DNA from: Merdimonas faecigallinarum
Lineage (GTDB): Bacteria > Bacillota > Clostridia > Lachnospirales > Lachnospiraceae
Direction of reading: 5' to 3'
Assembly (NCBI GenBank): GCA_019119285.1
Contig: DWXJ01000032.1
Location: 14,920-78,919 of the forward strand
DNA: 64,000 nucleotides
A program made the position numbers and the translations under genes. Positions 16,618 to 24,041 of this stretch are shown here, piece after piece. Position 1 is the first letter of the stretch, and each line of letters opens with the position of its first letter. Below the pieces are notes generated by a model. It did no database searches, was not told the DNA's origin, and was given only the letters and a program-made list of their open reading frames with translations.

Positions 16618-17958
16618 ATGATGAGAGAAAAATATGAATCTCTGCCGCTGGCGACATTGAAGGATCTCGCAAAGGCGAGAGGGCTCAAAGGTGTTTCCGC
16701 ATTGAAGAAAGCAGAAGTGATCGAACTGATGCTGGAGGAAGACGAAAGAGAAAGACAGGCGGAGCGGGAAACGGTTAAGGAAATGTCCGCAAATACGGGA
16801 GATAAGGATATTCATGATATCGACAAGCTGGACAGCGGAATCAAAGCCAACGGCATTCTGGAAGTGATGCCGGACGGTTACGGATTTATCCGCAGCGCCA
16901 ATTATCTGCCGGGAGAAAACGATGTATATGTATCGCCGTCCCAGATCCGTAAGTTTAATCTGAAGACAGGAGATATCCTGGAAGGCAATACCCGGATCAA
17001 GACGCAGCAGGAAAAGTTCAGCGCACTTTTATATCTGACAAAGATCAATGAACTGGATCCGATGAAAGCGGTGAGAAGGTCTAATTTTGAGGACATGACC
17101 CCCATTTTCCCGGATGAAAGACTCAGACTGGAAACAGGAAAGACAAGCACTGCTATGAGGATCGTGGATCTGTTGTCCCCTATCGGAAAAGGACAAAGAG
17201 GTATGATCGTATCACCTCCGAAGGCTGGAAAAACCACGCTTTTAAAGCAGGTGGCGTTGTCTGTGCGCAAGAATAACCCGGAGATCCACCTTCTGATCCT
17301 GCTGATCGATGAGCGTCCGGAGGAAGTAACGGATATCAAAGAGACGATAGAAGGCGAGAATGTAGAGGTTATTTATTCTACCTTTGATGAACTTCCGGAG
17401 CATCATAAGCGTGTGTCTGAGATGGTGATCGAACGGGCGAAGCGTCTGGTGGAACATAAGAAAGACGTTATGATCCTTCTGGACAGCATCACCAGACTGA
17501 CCCGCGCCTATAACCTGACAGTACCGCCCTCAGGAAGAACGCTTTCCGGTGGTCTTGATCCTGCAGCCCTCCATACGCCGAAGCGTATCTTTGGCGCGGC
17601 CCGCAATATGCGGGAAGGAGGAAGCCTTACGATCCTTGCCACAGCGCTTGTAGATACCGGAAGCAAGATGGATGACGTTATCTACGAAGAGTTTAAGGGA
17701 ACCGGCAACATGGAACTGGTGCTTGACCGCAAGCTGTCTGAGCGCAGGATGTTCCCGGCCGTTGATATTCACAAATCCGGAACCAGACGGGAGGATCTGC
17801 TGCTGTCAAAAGAAGAGCAGGAGGCAGTGGATACCATGCGCCGCGCATTGAACGGAATGCGGGCTGAAGAGGTGGCTGACAATATTCTGAATATGTTCAG
17901 CAGGACCAGAAACAATGCGGAATTAATTCAATTGGTAAAAAAGACAAAATTAATCTAG
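16618..17958 (+). CDS. rho: Transcription termination factor Rho
   Basis: Rho is a hexameric RNA-dependent ATPase that ends transcription. The 446 residues contain the N-terminal Rho_N helix bundle (about 10-45), a short acidic insert (45-68), the cold-shock-like RNA-binding domain (about 75-145, with DGYGFIRS), and the ATPase core with Walker A SPPKAGKTT at 199-207, Walker B VMILLDS and the Q/R loops. Two adjacent ATG codons (16618, 16621) could both start; an AGAGGAA site lies upstream. The stop codon at 17956-17958 is inside the -35 box of the rpmE promoter. Confidence 0.95.
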   Translation: MMREKYESLPLATLKDLAKARGLKGVSALKKAEVIELMLEEDERERQAERETVKEMSANTGDKDIHDIDKLDSGIKANGILEVMPDGYGFIRSANYLPGENDVYVSPSQIRKFNLKTGDILEGNTRIKTQQEKFSALLYLTKINELDPMKAVRRSNFEDMTPIFPDERLRLETGKTSTAMRIVDLLSPIGKGQRGMIVSPPKAGKTTLLKQVALSVRKNNPEIHLLILLIDERPEEVTDIKETIEGENVEVIYSTFDELPEHHKRVSEMVIERAKRLVEHKKDVMILLDSITRLTRAYNLTVPPSGRTLSGGLDPAALHTPKRIFGAARNMREGGSLTILATALVDTGSKMDDVIYEEFKGTGNMELVLDRKLSERRMFPAVDIHKSGTRREDLLLSKEEQEAVDTMRRALNGMRAEEVADNILNMFSRTRNNAELIQLVKKTKLI

Positions 17959-17984
17959 ACAAGGTTTGACATTTATGCTATGAT
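17956..17984 (+). promoter_or_regulatory. rpmE promoter overlapping the rho stop codon
   Basis: TAGACA (17956-17961), a 17-bp spacer, and TATGAT (17979-17984) preceded by an extended TGC. The -35 box shares its first three bases with the rho TAG stop. The predicted start is near 17991. Confidence 0.65.
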
Positions 17985-17990
17985 TATATA

Positions 17991-18060
17991 GCTGTTTAGA
18001 AAACGAATATTGATCGCACGATTCCCGTGCGGCTGACTAAATAAAGAAGAGGTGAAAATC
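17991..18060 (+). promoter_or_regulatory. rpmE 5' leader with a perfect small hairpin
   Basis: The predicted leader is about 70 nt. It contains CGCACG (18015-18020), a five-base loop, and CGTGCG (18026-18031), a perfect six-pair stem, followed by an A-rich stretch and the AGAGGTG ribosome binding site. L31 leader RNAs that bind the protein and control its synthesis are known in several phyla, including Firmicutes. Whether this stem belongs to that class is untested. Confidence 0.4.
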
Positions 18061-18264
18061 ATGAAAGAAGGAATCCATCCGGCATATCATCAGGCAACTG
18101 TAACTTGTAACTGCGGAAACACATTTGTAACAGGTTCTACCAGCGAAGACATTCACGTGGAGATCTGCTCCAAATGCCATCCATTCTATACCGGACAGCA
18201 GAAAGCTGCACAGGCTCGCGGCCGTGTAGATAAGTTCAACAAGAAATACGGAATGGGCAAATAA
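18061..18264 (+). CDS. rpmE: 50S ribosomal protein L31, zinc-binding type
   Basis: A 67-residue L31 from ATG 18061; the GTG at 18052 is inside the ribosome binding site and less likely. The zinc ligands Cys16 and Cys18 (TCNCGN) and Cys36 and Cys39 (EICSKCHP) are intact, so this is the C+ (zinc) paralog rather than the zinc-free YtiA type. The C-terminal FNKKYGM segment is typical. It has its own promoter and is followed by a strong terminator, so it is monocistronic. Confidence 0.95.
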   Translation: MKEGIHPAYHQATVTCNCGNTFVTGSTSEDIHVEICSKCHPFYTGQQKAAQARGRVDKFNKKYGMGK

Positions 18265-18278
18265 AGCTTACAAGAGAC

Positions 18279-18312
18279 GGGTTGAGGTTTTTAAGAATCT
18301 CAACCCATTTTT
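18279..18312 (+). terminator. Intrinsic terminator of rpmE
   Basis: GGGTTGAG (18279-18286) pairs with CTCAACCC (18299-18306) across a 12-nt loop and is followed by ATTTTTG. Confidence 0.85.
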
Positions 18313-18331
18313 GTGTGTGACAGATAAGTCC

Positions 18332-18354
18332 GGCAGGCAGATAAAAAGCCTGCC
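18332..18354 (+). other. Hairpin upstream of the DUF1385 gene
   Basis: GGCAGGC (18332-18338) and GCCTGCC (18348-18354) form a seven-pair stem with an A-rich loop, ending just before the GGGAGGAAG ribosome binding site. The T-run after it is short, so it may influence translation or be read as a weak terminator; neither is shown. Confidence 0.35.
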
Positions 18355-18372
18355 TTTGGGAGGAAGAAAAGC

Positions 18373-19314
18373 ATGAAGTCATCCAATATCGGCGGCCAGG
18401 CCGTATTAGAGGGCATAATGATGAAGCATAAAGACGAGTATGCGGTGGCTGTGCGAAAAAGCGACGGCGAGATCATTGTGGAGAAAAATGTCTATCACAG
18501 TATTGCCGGCAGAGTAAAAGGTCTGACAAAGATCCCTTTTATCCGGGGCATTTTTAATTTTATTGATTCTCTGGTACTGGGAATCCGGACACTGACATAT
18601 TCGGCATCCTTTTTTGAGGATGAGGAAGAAGAGCAAAGAGAACTATCCAGGGAAGAGGAAAAGAAGAGAGAACAGCAGGAGAAATGGCTGATGCGGGGAA
18701 CCGTAGCATTTTCTGTGATCGTGGCCGTGGCTATTTTTATGGTCCTTCCCTATTTTCTGTCTTCTGTTCTGGAACCGGGAATCCCGTCTTACCATGTCAG
18801 GACACTGGTTGAAGGATTGATCCGGATCGGCATTTTTGTGCTGTACATATTGCTGATATCCAGGATGGAAGATATTCAGAGGACCTTTATGTACCACGGA
18901 GCGGAACATAAATGCATCAATTGTATTGAACACGGACTTCCGCTGACTGTAGAGAATGTCAGGATCAGCTCCAGACAGCATAAGCGCTGCGGGACGAGTT
19001 TTCTTTTCTTTGTACTGGCTATCAGTATTCTTTTGCTGTTTCTGATTCAGGTGGAGTCCACGGGTATGCGGGTGTTGATCCGGATCCTGCTCCTGCCGGT
19101 GATCGCCGGGATCTCTTATGAAGTGCTGAAGCTTGCGGGGAATTCTGACAATCCTCTGATCAATCTGCTCAGCAGGCCGGGGCTGGCGATTCAGAAACTG
19201 ACCACCAAAGAACCGGACGACTCCATGATCGAGGTGGCGATCCAGGCAGTGGAGGCGGTATTTGACTGGAGAGCGTATGAACGGGAAAATTTTGACACTG
19301 CAGCAGATTTATAG
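18373..19314 (+). CDS. DUF1385 (YqhQ-like) membrane protein
   Basis: A 313-residue protein starting SSNIGGQAVLEGIMMKHKD (residues 3-21), the conserved opening of the DUF1385/YqhQ family. A charged coiled segment (about 80-110) precedes four membrane segments (about 115-137, 150-170, 215-235, 237-257). FMYHGAEHKCINCIEHG near 175-191 carries conserved His and Cys residues that suggest a metal site. The molecular function is not established. Its 3' end overlaps the prmC start by 38 bp; DUF1385-prmC-prfA is a common Firmicutes order. Confidence 0.82.
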   Translation: MKSSNIGGQAVLEGIMMKHKDEYAVAVRKSDGEIIVEKNVYHSIAGRVKGLTKIPFIRGIFNFIDSLVLGIRTLTYSASFFEDEEEEQRELSREEEKKREQQEKWLMRGTVAFSVIVAVAIFMVLPYFLSSVLEPGIPSYHVRTLVEGLIRIGIFVLYILLISRMEDIQRTFMYHGAEHKCINCIEHGLPLTVENVRISSRQHKRCGTSFLFFVLAISILLLFLIQVESTGMRVLIRILLLPVIAGISYEVLKLAGNSDNPLINLLSRPGLAIQKLTTKEPDDSMIEVAIQAVEAVFDWRAYERENFDTAADL

Positions 19315-20128
19315 AGAGGGGAAAGAGACCCTGGAACGTGCGGGAATTGCAGAGGCCGAACTGGACGCCTGGTATCTTTTAGAATATGTGACAGGGATCA
19401 GCAGGGCTTCTTATTATGGGGATCCCGGACGGGTGGTTTCAGAGGAAGATCTTTGCCGTTACAGAGAGTGTATTGAAAAAAGAGCAGTGCATATCCCTTT
19501 ACAGCATATCACCGGAGAGCAGGAGTTTATGGGGCTTTCTTTCCGGGTGAATGACCAGGTGCTGATCCCGAGACAGGATACGGAGACGCTGGTAGAAGAA
19601 GCGCTGAAGTATGCCATGCCTGGTATGCGGGTGCTGGATCTGTGTACCGGATCCGGCTGTATTTTAATCAGTCTGCTCCATTTCTGCCCTGGACTGACCG
19701 GCGTTGGAAGCGATATTTCCGCAGAAGCTCTTAAAATGGCAAGGACAAACGGACAGAGACTGCATGTGGAAGAAAGGGCACAGTGGCTCTGCGGAGATCT
19801 GTTTGAAAAAGTAACAGGCGCTTTCGATCTGATCATATCGAATCCGCCGTATATCCGTTCTGCAGAGATTGAAGAACTGCAGGAGGAAGTGCGGCTGTAT
19901 GATCCCAGGATCGCATTGGACGGAGCGGAAGACGGTCTGCTTTTTTACCGGAGGATCATCGAAGAAAGTAAAAGTTATCTGAAGAATGGCGGACGCCTGC
20001 TGTTTGAGATTGGCTGCGACCAGGGGAGAGACGTGGCGGAACTGCTGGAAAATGCCGGGTATACGGAAGTTTCTGTGAAAAAAGATCTGGCAGGTCTTGA
20101 CCGTGTTGCGGCGGGAAGGTTACAATAA
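19277..20128 (+). CDS. prmC: Release factor glutamine N5-methyltransferase PrmC
   Basis: PrmC methylates the glutamine of the GGQ motif in release factors. From ATG 19277 there are 283 residues: an N-terminal helical substrate-recognition domain (1-75) and a SAM domain with VLDLCTGSGCI near 115-125 and the catalytic NPPY near 185. A TTG at 19262 would add five residues; the ATG has a GGAG site. It overlaps the DUF1385 gene and precedes its substrate gene prfA by 44 bp, a conserved functional pairing. Confidence 0.93.
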   Translation: MNGKILTLQQIYREGKETLERAGIAEAELDAWYLLEYVTGISRASYYGDPGRVVSEEDLCRYRECIEKRAVHIPLQHITGEQEFMGLSFRVNDQVLIPRQDTETLVEEALKYAMPGMRVLDLCTGSGCILISLLHFCPGLTGVGSDISAEALKMARTNGQRLHVEERAQWLCGDLFEKVTGAFDLIISNPPYIRSAEIEELQEEVRLYDPRIALDGAEDGLLFYRRIIEESKSYLKNGGRLLFEIGCDQGRDVAELLENAGYTEVSVKKDLAGLDRVAAGRLQ

Positions 20129-20172
20129 AAGACAGTGAGTCTTGAATGTATGGAAATGAAGGAGGAATACTC

Positions 20173-21243
20173 ATGTTTGATAAATTAGAAGATCTGGTTG
20201 TAAGACTGGAGGAGATCTTAAGTGAGCTGCAGGAGCCGGATGTGGCAAACGATCAGAATCGGTTCCGGAAGCTGATGAAGGAACAAAACGACCTGACGCC
20301 GATCGTTGAGGCATATCAGGAGTACAAAACCTGTAAGCAGAATATTGAGGACAGCCTTCAGATGCTGGAAGAAGAGTCTGATGAAGAACTGCGTGAACTG
20401 GCAAAAGAAGAGCTGAATGATTCCAAGGCAAGAGTAGAAGAACTGGAGCATGAATTAAAAATTCTCCTTCTGCCGAAAGATCCCAATGATGAAAAGAACG
20501 TAGTCGTTGAGATCCGTGCAGGAGCAGGAGGAGACGAAGCGGCATTGTTCGCCGCTGAAATCTACCGGATGTATCTGCACTATGCAGAGAGTCAGCACTG
20601 GAAAGTAGAACTGGTAGAATGTGAAGAGATCGGGATCGGCGGAATGAAGAATGTGACCTTTATGATTGACGGAAAAGGGGCATATTCCAAGATGAAATAC
20701 GAATCCGGTGTACATCGGGTACAGAGAGTGCCGGAAACCGAGTCGGGCGGACGGATCCATACTTCCACCATTACGGTAGCCGTGATGCCGGAAGCAGAAG
20801 ATGTAGATATCCAGATTGATGAAAAAGACATCCGGATCGATGTCATGCGCGCGTCCGGAAACGGCGGTCAGTGCGTCAATACCACAGACTCTGCGGTACG
20901 TCTGACCCATTATCCTACCGGTATTGTAATCTACAGCCAGACAGAAAAATCACAGCTGCAGAATAAAGAAAAAGCATTCGCACTGCTGCGCGCAAAACTC
21001 TATGATCTGGAGTGCCAGAAGCGCCACGATGCAGAAGCAGAAGCAAGAAAGAGTCAGATCGGAACCGGCGACCGTTCCGAAAAAATCAGAACCTACAACT
21101 TCCCGCAGGGACGCGTCACCGATCACCGTATCGGACTGACTCTCTATAAACTCGACAAAATCATGAACGGAGATATCCAGGAAATCATAGACGCCTGCAT
21201 CGCAGCCGATCAGGCAGCCAAACTCGCAAACATGAACGAATAG
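20173..21243 (+). CDS. prfA: Peptide chain release factor 1
   Basis: RF1 reads UAA and UAG stop codons. From ATG 20173 (AAGGAGG site) the protein has 356 residues. The codon-reading PxT tripeptide is PET in RVPETESGG, which marks RF1 rather than RF2 (SPF). The catalytic GGQ is in RASGNGGQCVN. Both are in the expected order. The last 16 bases of the gene region, 21237-21252 across the stop, are found again as the exact reverse complement inside the downstream tandem repeats. Confidence 0.95.
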   Translation: MFDKLEDLVVRLEEILSELQEPDVANDQNRFRKLMKEQNDLTPIVEAYQEYKTCKQNIEDSLQMLEEESDEELRELAKEELNDSKARVEELEHELKILLLPKDPNDEKNVVVEIRAGAGGDEAALFAAEIYRMYLHYAESQHWKVELVECEEIGIGGMKNVTFMIDGKGAYSKMKYESGVHRVQRVPETESGGRIHTSTITVAVMPEAEDVDIQIDEKDIRIDVMRASGNGGQCVNTTDSAVRLTHYPTGIVIYSQTEKSQLQNKEKAFALLRAKLYDLECQKRHDAEAEARKSQIGTGDRSEKIRTYNFPQGRVTDHRIGLTLYKLDKIMNGDIQEIIDACIAADQAAKLANMNE

Positions 21244-21252
21244 CACGAACGC

Positions 21253-21313
21253 AAAAGCGAGAAGGGACTCTGGATCCATGCTTGCATAGGATCCAGAGTC
21301 CCTTCTCGCTTTT
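21253..21313 (+). terminator. Very strong hairpin behind prfA
   Basis: Bases 21253-21277 are the perfect reverse complement of 21289-21313, a 25-pair stem with an 11-nt loop, beginning AAAAGCGAG and ending CTCGCTTTT. The terminal A/T ends let it act on either strand. It starts 10 bp after the prfA stop and is the likely end of the DUF1385-prmC-prfA transcript. Confidence 0.85.
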
Positions 21314-21322
21314 ATGTGAGTC

Positions 21323-21498
21323 AAACGAACACCGAGATAAAGCGAAGCGGAATCGAGGTGGCGTTCGTGCTATTCGGGGGAAGAGTAAACGAACACCGAG
21401 ATAAAGCGAAGCGGAATCGAGGTGGCGTTCGTGCTATTCGGGGGAAGAGTAAACGAACACCGAGAAATGCGAAGCATTTAGAGGTGGCGTTCGCTGTT
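21323..21498 (+). repeat. 64-bp tandem repeats, two full copies and a diverged third
   Basis: Units start at 21323, 21387 and 21451 with the same AAACGAACACCGAGA opening, exactly 64 bp apart. The first two are identical as read. The third keeps CGAACACCGAG and GAGGTGGCGTTCG but has AAATGC-GAA-GCATTT in the middle. Each unit is imperfectly palindromic (CGAAC... GTTCG). The first two contain GCGTTCGTGCTATTCG (21361-21376, 21425-21440), the exact reverse complement of the prfA stop region. With 21505-21729 this fills the 486-bp gap between prfA and the Rpn gene. Confidence 0.9.
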
Positions 21499-21504
21499 CC
21501 AACC

Positions 21505-21720
21505 ATTGACACCTTCCTTTTCCATCTGCTATCATATACTTGCAAATACATATTCTGTATTTATCTTTTTTTCTTCCGCAGTATCGCGGAACCATTCCAA
21601 ACTTCAAAAACAAAATCTGTATCGCAGGATCTGAAAACGCCGGGAATGGCAGAAGGATTCTCCTCCTTTCTTTTCTCAAATTCTCCTTGGCTTTTCAGAG
21701 AAAAAGCAATACAATGAAAG
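21505..21720 (+). repeat. 216-bp promoter/leader module, copy 1 (inverted copy at 26248-26463)
   Basis: These 216 bp match the reverse complement of 26248-26463 with three single-base differences by eye. The predicted transcript starts near 21542, and the 5' end carries AAATACA/TGTATTT (21544-21562, seven pairs, then a T-run) and TTCCGC/GCGGAA (21574-21591). The leader is about 190 nt, long for a simple ribosome binding site, and its conservation suggests that it moved or duplicated with the gene. Confidence 0.85.
21506..21535 (+). promoter_or_regulatory. Promoter of the intact Rpn gene
   Basis: TTGACA (21506-21511), 18-bp spacer, TATCAT (21530-21535) with an extended TGC. The same elements occur in the inverted copy at 26433-26462. 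Confidence 0.7.
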
Positions 21721-21729
21721 GAGAAAACT

Positions 21730-22608
21730 ATGCAAAAAAGGAATCTTGAAGAGCTGAATCTACTGGATGATTTTCTGATGGGAAGCGTGTTAAGCTACCC
21801 GGGGATCGGCCCGGAAGTATGCCGGAGAATGGTATCCATTATCCTGAACCGGGAAATCAAACAGATCCGGATCATTCCCCAGAAAGTATATTTTGGCGCA
21901 GACACAGACAAACACGGCATCCGCCTGGACGTTTATGCAGAAGAAAAAGCAGATGACCTAAATACGGTTTATGATATCGAACCGGACAAAGACGGAAGAG
22001 AATCTCTGCGTCTGGCATTGCCTAAACGGGCCCGCTTCTACCATGCAAAGATAGACGCAGACAGTCTGGCATCCGGGGAAGATTACGGGAAACTGAAAAA
22101 TGTAATTGTGATCTTTATATGTCCCTATGATCCTTTTCAGTTAAACCGTATGGTCTACACGATCAAAAGCTGCTGCGTGGAGGAACCGGGTCTTGTCTAT
22201 GAAGACGGAGCCAGAACCATATTTCTATATACGAAGGGAATAAAAGGAAATCCGCCGGCGGAACTTCAACGGCTTTTGCAGTATCTGGAAGATTCCAGGG
22301 AAGAGAATGCAAAGGATGCGGATCTTATGGCCATCCATCAGATGGTTCAGAAAGTGAAGCATGACAGGGAGGTGTCACTGGAGTATATGAAGATATTTGA
22401 ACGGGAGCGTCTGATACGTGAGGACGGTTATGCAAGTGGCAAAGAAGCAGAATTGGTAGAGATCATTCGACGGAAACAGCAGAAGGGACTTTCTGCAGAT
22501 GACATTGCAGAATGGCTGGAACTGGATAAGGAGTATGTTGAAAAGGTGATGAAACTTCTGGAAGAGAACCCGGATGCGGATGATATGGCCATTCTGGCCA
22601 TGGTTTGA
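21730..22608 (+). CDS. Rpn-family (PD-(D/E)XK, PDDEXK_2) nuclease / transposase-like protein
   Basis: A 292-residue protein. Residues about 10-200 match the PDDEXK_2 pattern of recombination-promoting nucleases: FLMGSVL..., GIRLDVYAEE with the metal Asp, YDIEPD with the Glu (family members often have IEMQ; here the Gln is replaced), then LPKRARFYHAKIDADSL and VIVIFICPYDPF. The C-terminal 88 residues (from Met205) are charged and helical, with one DGYASGKE segment and an HTH-like LSADDIAEWLELDKEYVEKVM. AAAGGAG precedes the ATG. E. coli Rpn proteins are anti-phage toxins controlled by a C-terminal intragenic antitoxin; internal ATGs at 22342 and 22387 could start such a product, but neither has a good ribosome binding site. 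Confidence 0.85.
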   Translation: MQKRNLEELNLLDDFLMGSVLSYPGIGPEVCRRMVSIILNREIKQIRIIPQKVYFGADTDKHGIRLDVYAEEKADDLNTVYDIEPDKDGRESLRLALPKRARFYHAKIDADSLASGEDYGKLKNVIVIFICPYDPFQLNRMVYTIKSCCVEEPGLVYEDGARTIFLYTKGIKGNPPAELQRLLQYLEDSREENAKDADLMAIHQMVQKVKHDREVSLEYMKIFERERLIREDGYASGKEAELVEIIRRKQQKGLSADDIAEWLELDKEYVEKVMKLLEENPDADDMAILAMV

Positions 22609-22614
22609 AATCAC

Positions 22615-22644
22615 TTGTAATAGCACTGGATTTTATGCTATACT
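22615..22644 (+). promoter_or_regulatory. Promoter of the attenuated MFS transcript
   Basis: TTGTAA (22615-22620), 18-bp spacer and TATACT (22639-22644) with an extended TGC, just behind the Rpn stop. The RNA would begin near 22651, about 10 nt before the leader ribosome binding site. Confidence 0.65.
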
Positions 22645-22664
22645 ACACATGGATTTGACAAGGA

Positions 22665-22752
22665 GGGCGCACAAATGGGCTGGAAAACACCATTTTTGAT
22701 GATTCAAAAAGGCAGCTTTTTTGGTATTCACGCTATAAGTGCGCCCATTTTT
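22665..22752 (+). promoter_or_regulatory. Transcription attenuator: terminator overlapping a leader peptide
   Basis: GGGCGCAC (22665-22672) pairs with GTGCGCCC (22739-22746), followed by ATTTTT. The left arm overlaps the leader ribosome binding site AAGGAGG (22660-22666). Competing stems exist: AAATGGGC (22673-22680) with GCCCATTT (22743-22750); inside the loop TTTTTGA/TCAAAAA or AAAAAG/CTTTTT; and downstream GCCCATTTT (22743-22751) with AAAATGGGC (22783-22791), which would break the terminator. This is the architecture of ribosome-controlled attenuation. Confidence 0.7.
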
Positions 22753-22758
22753 AGATAA
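22675..22758 (+). CDS. Leader peptide (27 aa) controlling the MFS transporter
   Basis: ATG 22675 to TAA 22756-22758, too short for usual gene calling. It has a near-perfect ribosome binding site, AAGGAGG, seven bases before the ATG. The peptide begins MGWKTPF, has KGSFFG in the middle and ends SAPIFR. The last codons (AGT GCG CCC ATT TTT) are the terminator's right arm and T-run, so a translating ribosome would physically decide which RNA stem forms. Leader peptides of this kind precede antibiotic-inducible genes such as tet(M), ermK and B. subtilis bmrCD. Any sequence relation to the tetracycline-resistance leader family is unchecked. Confidence 0.65.
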   Translation: MGWKTPFLMIQKGSFFGIHAISAPIFR

Positions 22759-22832
22759 TCTGTCATTATGATCTGTAATTCTAAAATGGGCATTATTCTT
22801 GAATTTATGAATGACTATGAAAGGATAATGCT

Positions 22833-24041
22833 ATGAATATCAAGAAACAAATTTCCAGATTATATTTATATGAAATTGTCAGTGGTCTACAGATCGTAGA
22901 TGCTGTGTGGGTCTTTTTTTTGTTGGAGCGGGGATTTTCTCTTGCACAGGTAGGGATCGCAGAAGGGGTTTTTCATGCGGTGAGCATGTGCTTTGAAATT
23001 CCAAGCGGTATGGTTTCAGATACCATAGGGAGAAGAAAGACGTTGATGCTGGCCGGGATTGTATCGGCGGTTTCTGCTTTTTGTATGATCGTATCGGATG
23101 CTTTTTTTATGATTCTCCTGGCAATGGGGATAAACGCCGTCAGCTACAATCTGGTTTCCGGGACAAGAGAAGCTCTGACATATGACAGCCTGCTGGAAGC
23201 GGGAGAAGAAAAAAACTATCTCAAAGTAGCTTCCAGACAGGATTTTCTATATGAAGGGCTGTTTGCATTCACGAACCTGATGAGTATTGTAACAGTAGCT
23301 ATCGGATATCAAAAAGCATACTTTCTCTCGATCCTGCAGGGGATTTTATGTACTGTTTGTGCAGCTTCTCTGCAAGAGGCAATGGAAGGTCAAAGAACTT
23401 TCGGAGAAAGACGAATAACAGCCGATCTGTTTCGGGAGGTTGGAGCACATTTTCTTCAAACAGCTGCCCTCTTGCGAAAAGTTCCGGAGATTGCCTGGCG
23501 TATGGCATATTCCGGCCTTATATCCGCAGCCGTGTATGTGGTCTACATGCTTCTTCAGGACCATCTGGTAGAGACCGGACTGGAACCGGGATTTCTCGGT
23601 ATTCCGCTGCTTTTGATCTCTCTTTGTTCCATGGCTGGAGCCGTGCTGACAGAAAAAACCGGAAGAATGTCTCTCCGGTTCTTTTACCTGGCTGGTGGAA
23701 TTCTGACAGGGATCTTCCTCTTTTTGAGCGGAAGGAAGTCTCTGGCTGTTTCTGTAGCAGGAGCTGGCGCCGCCCATTGTATCGGCGAAATGATCATGCT
23801 TCGTACTGAGGCCGAAAACCAAAAAGATTTTTCCGGCAGTTCCAGAGCTACTATGGTATCGGTGGGAAGTATGGCTTATAGCGTATTCATGGTGCTTTTA
23901 AGTCCGGCGGCTGGAGTGGCTGCGGAAAAGTTCTCCATTTTGGCAGCCTTTTCCATGTTGGGACTTTTGACAACGGCAGCCGGTCTGATTATGTTTGTCC
24001 GGCGCGCTGCTACAACTCGATCTCTTCCGCATGAGGAATAA
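22833..24041 (+). CDS. MFS transporter, probable drug efflux
   Basis: A 402-residue major-facilitator protein with about 12 membrane segments. The N-terminal half shows the MFS loop 2-3 signature GMVSDTIGRRKTL (residues about 60-72) and a TM5 region with GTREALTYDSLLE typical of efflux members. The substrate cannot be read from the sequence. The start ATG 22833 has a GAAAGGA site. The upstream leader-peptide attenuator suggests induction by a compound that slows ribosomes, so a translation-inhibiting antibiotic is a reasonable candidate. The 3' end overlaps the convergent K+ channel gene by 32 bp. Confidence 0.85.
   Translation: MNIKKQISRLYLYEIVSGLQIVDAVWVFFLLERGFSLAQVGIAEGVFHAVSMCFEIPSGMVSDTIGRRKTLMLAGIVSAVSAFCMIVSDAFFMILLAMGINAVSYNLVSGTREALTYDSLLEAGEEKNYLKVASRQDFLYEGLFAFTNLMSIVTVAIGYQKAYFLSILQGILCTVCAASLQEAMEGQRTFGERRITADLFREVGAHFLQTAALLRKVPEIAWRMAYSGLISAAVYVVYMLLQDHLVETGLEPGFLGIPLLLISLCSMAGAVLTEKTGRMSLRFFYLAGGILTGIFLFLSGRKSLAVSVAGAGAAHCIGEMIMLRTEAENQKDFSGSSRATMVSVGSMAYSVFMVLLSPAAGVAAEKFSILAAFSMLGLLTTAAGLIMFVRRAATTRSLPHEE

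Noticed and set aside
21323..21498. Tandem repeats as a CRISPR array
   Set aside because: The 64-bp units are contiguous without unique spacers, there are only two and a half copies, and no cas gene is present.
21540..21749. 69-codon frame in the Rpn leader, also open in the inverted copy (26225-26428)
   Set aside because: It would start with TTG at about the predicted transcript start with no ribosome binding site. Two of the three differences between copies are silent in it, but three changes are too few to argue coding.
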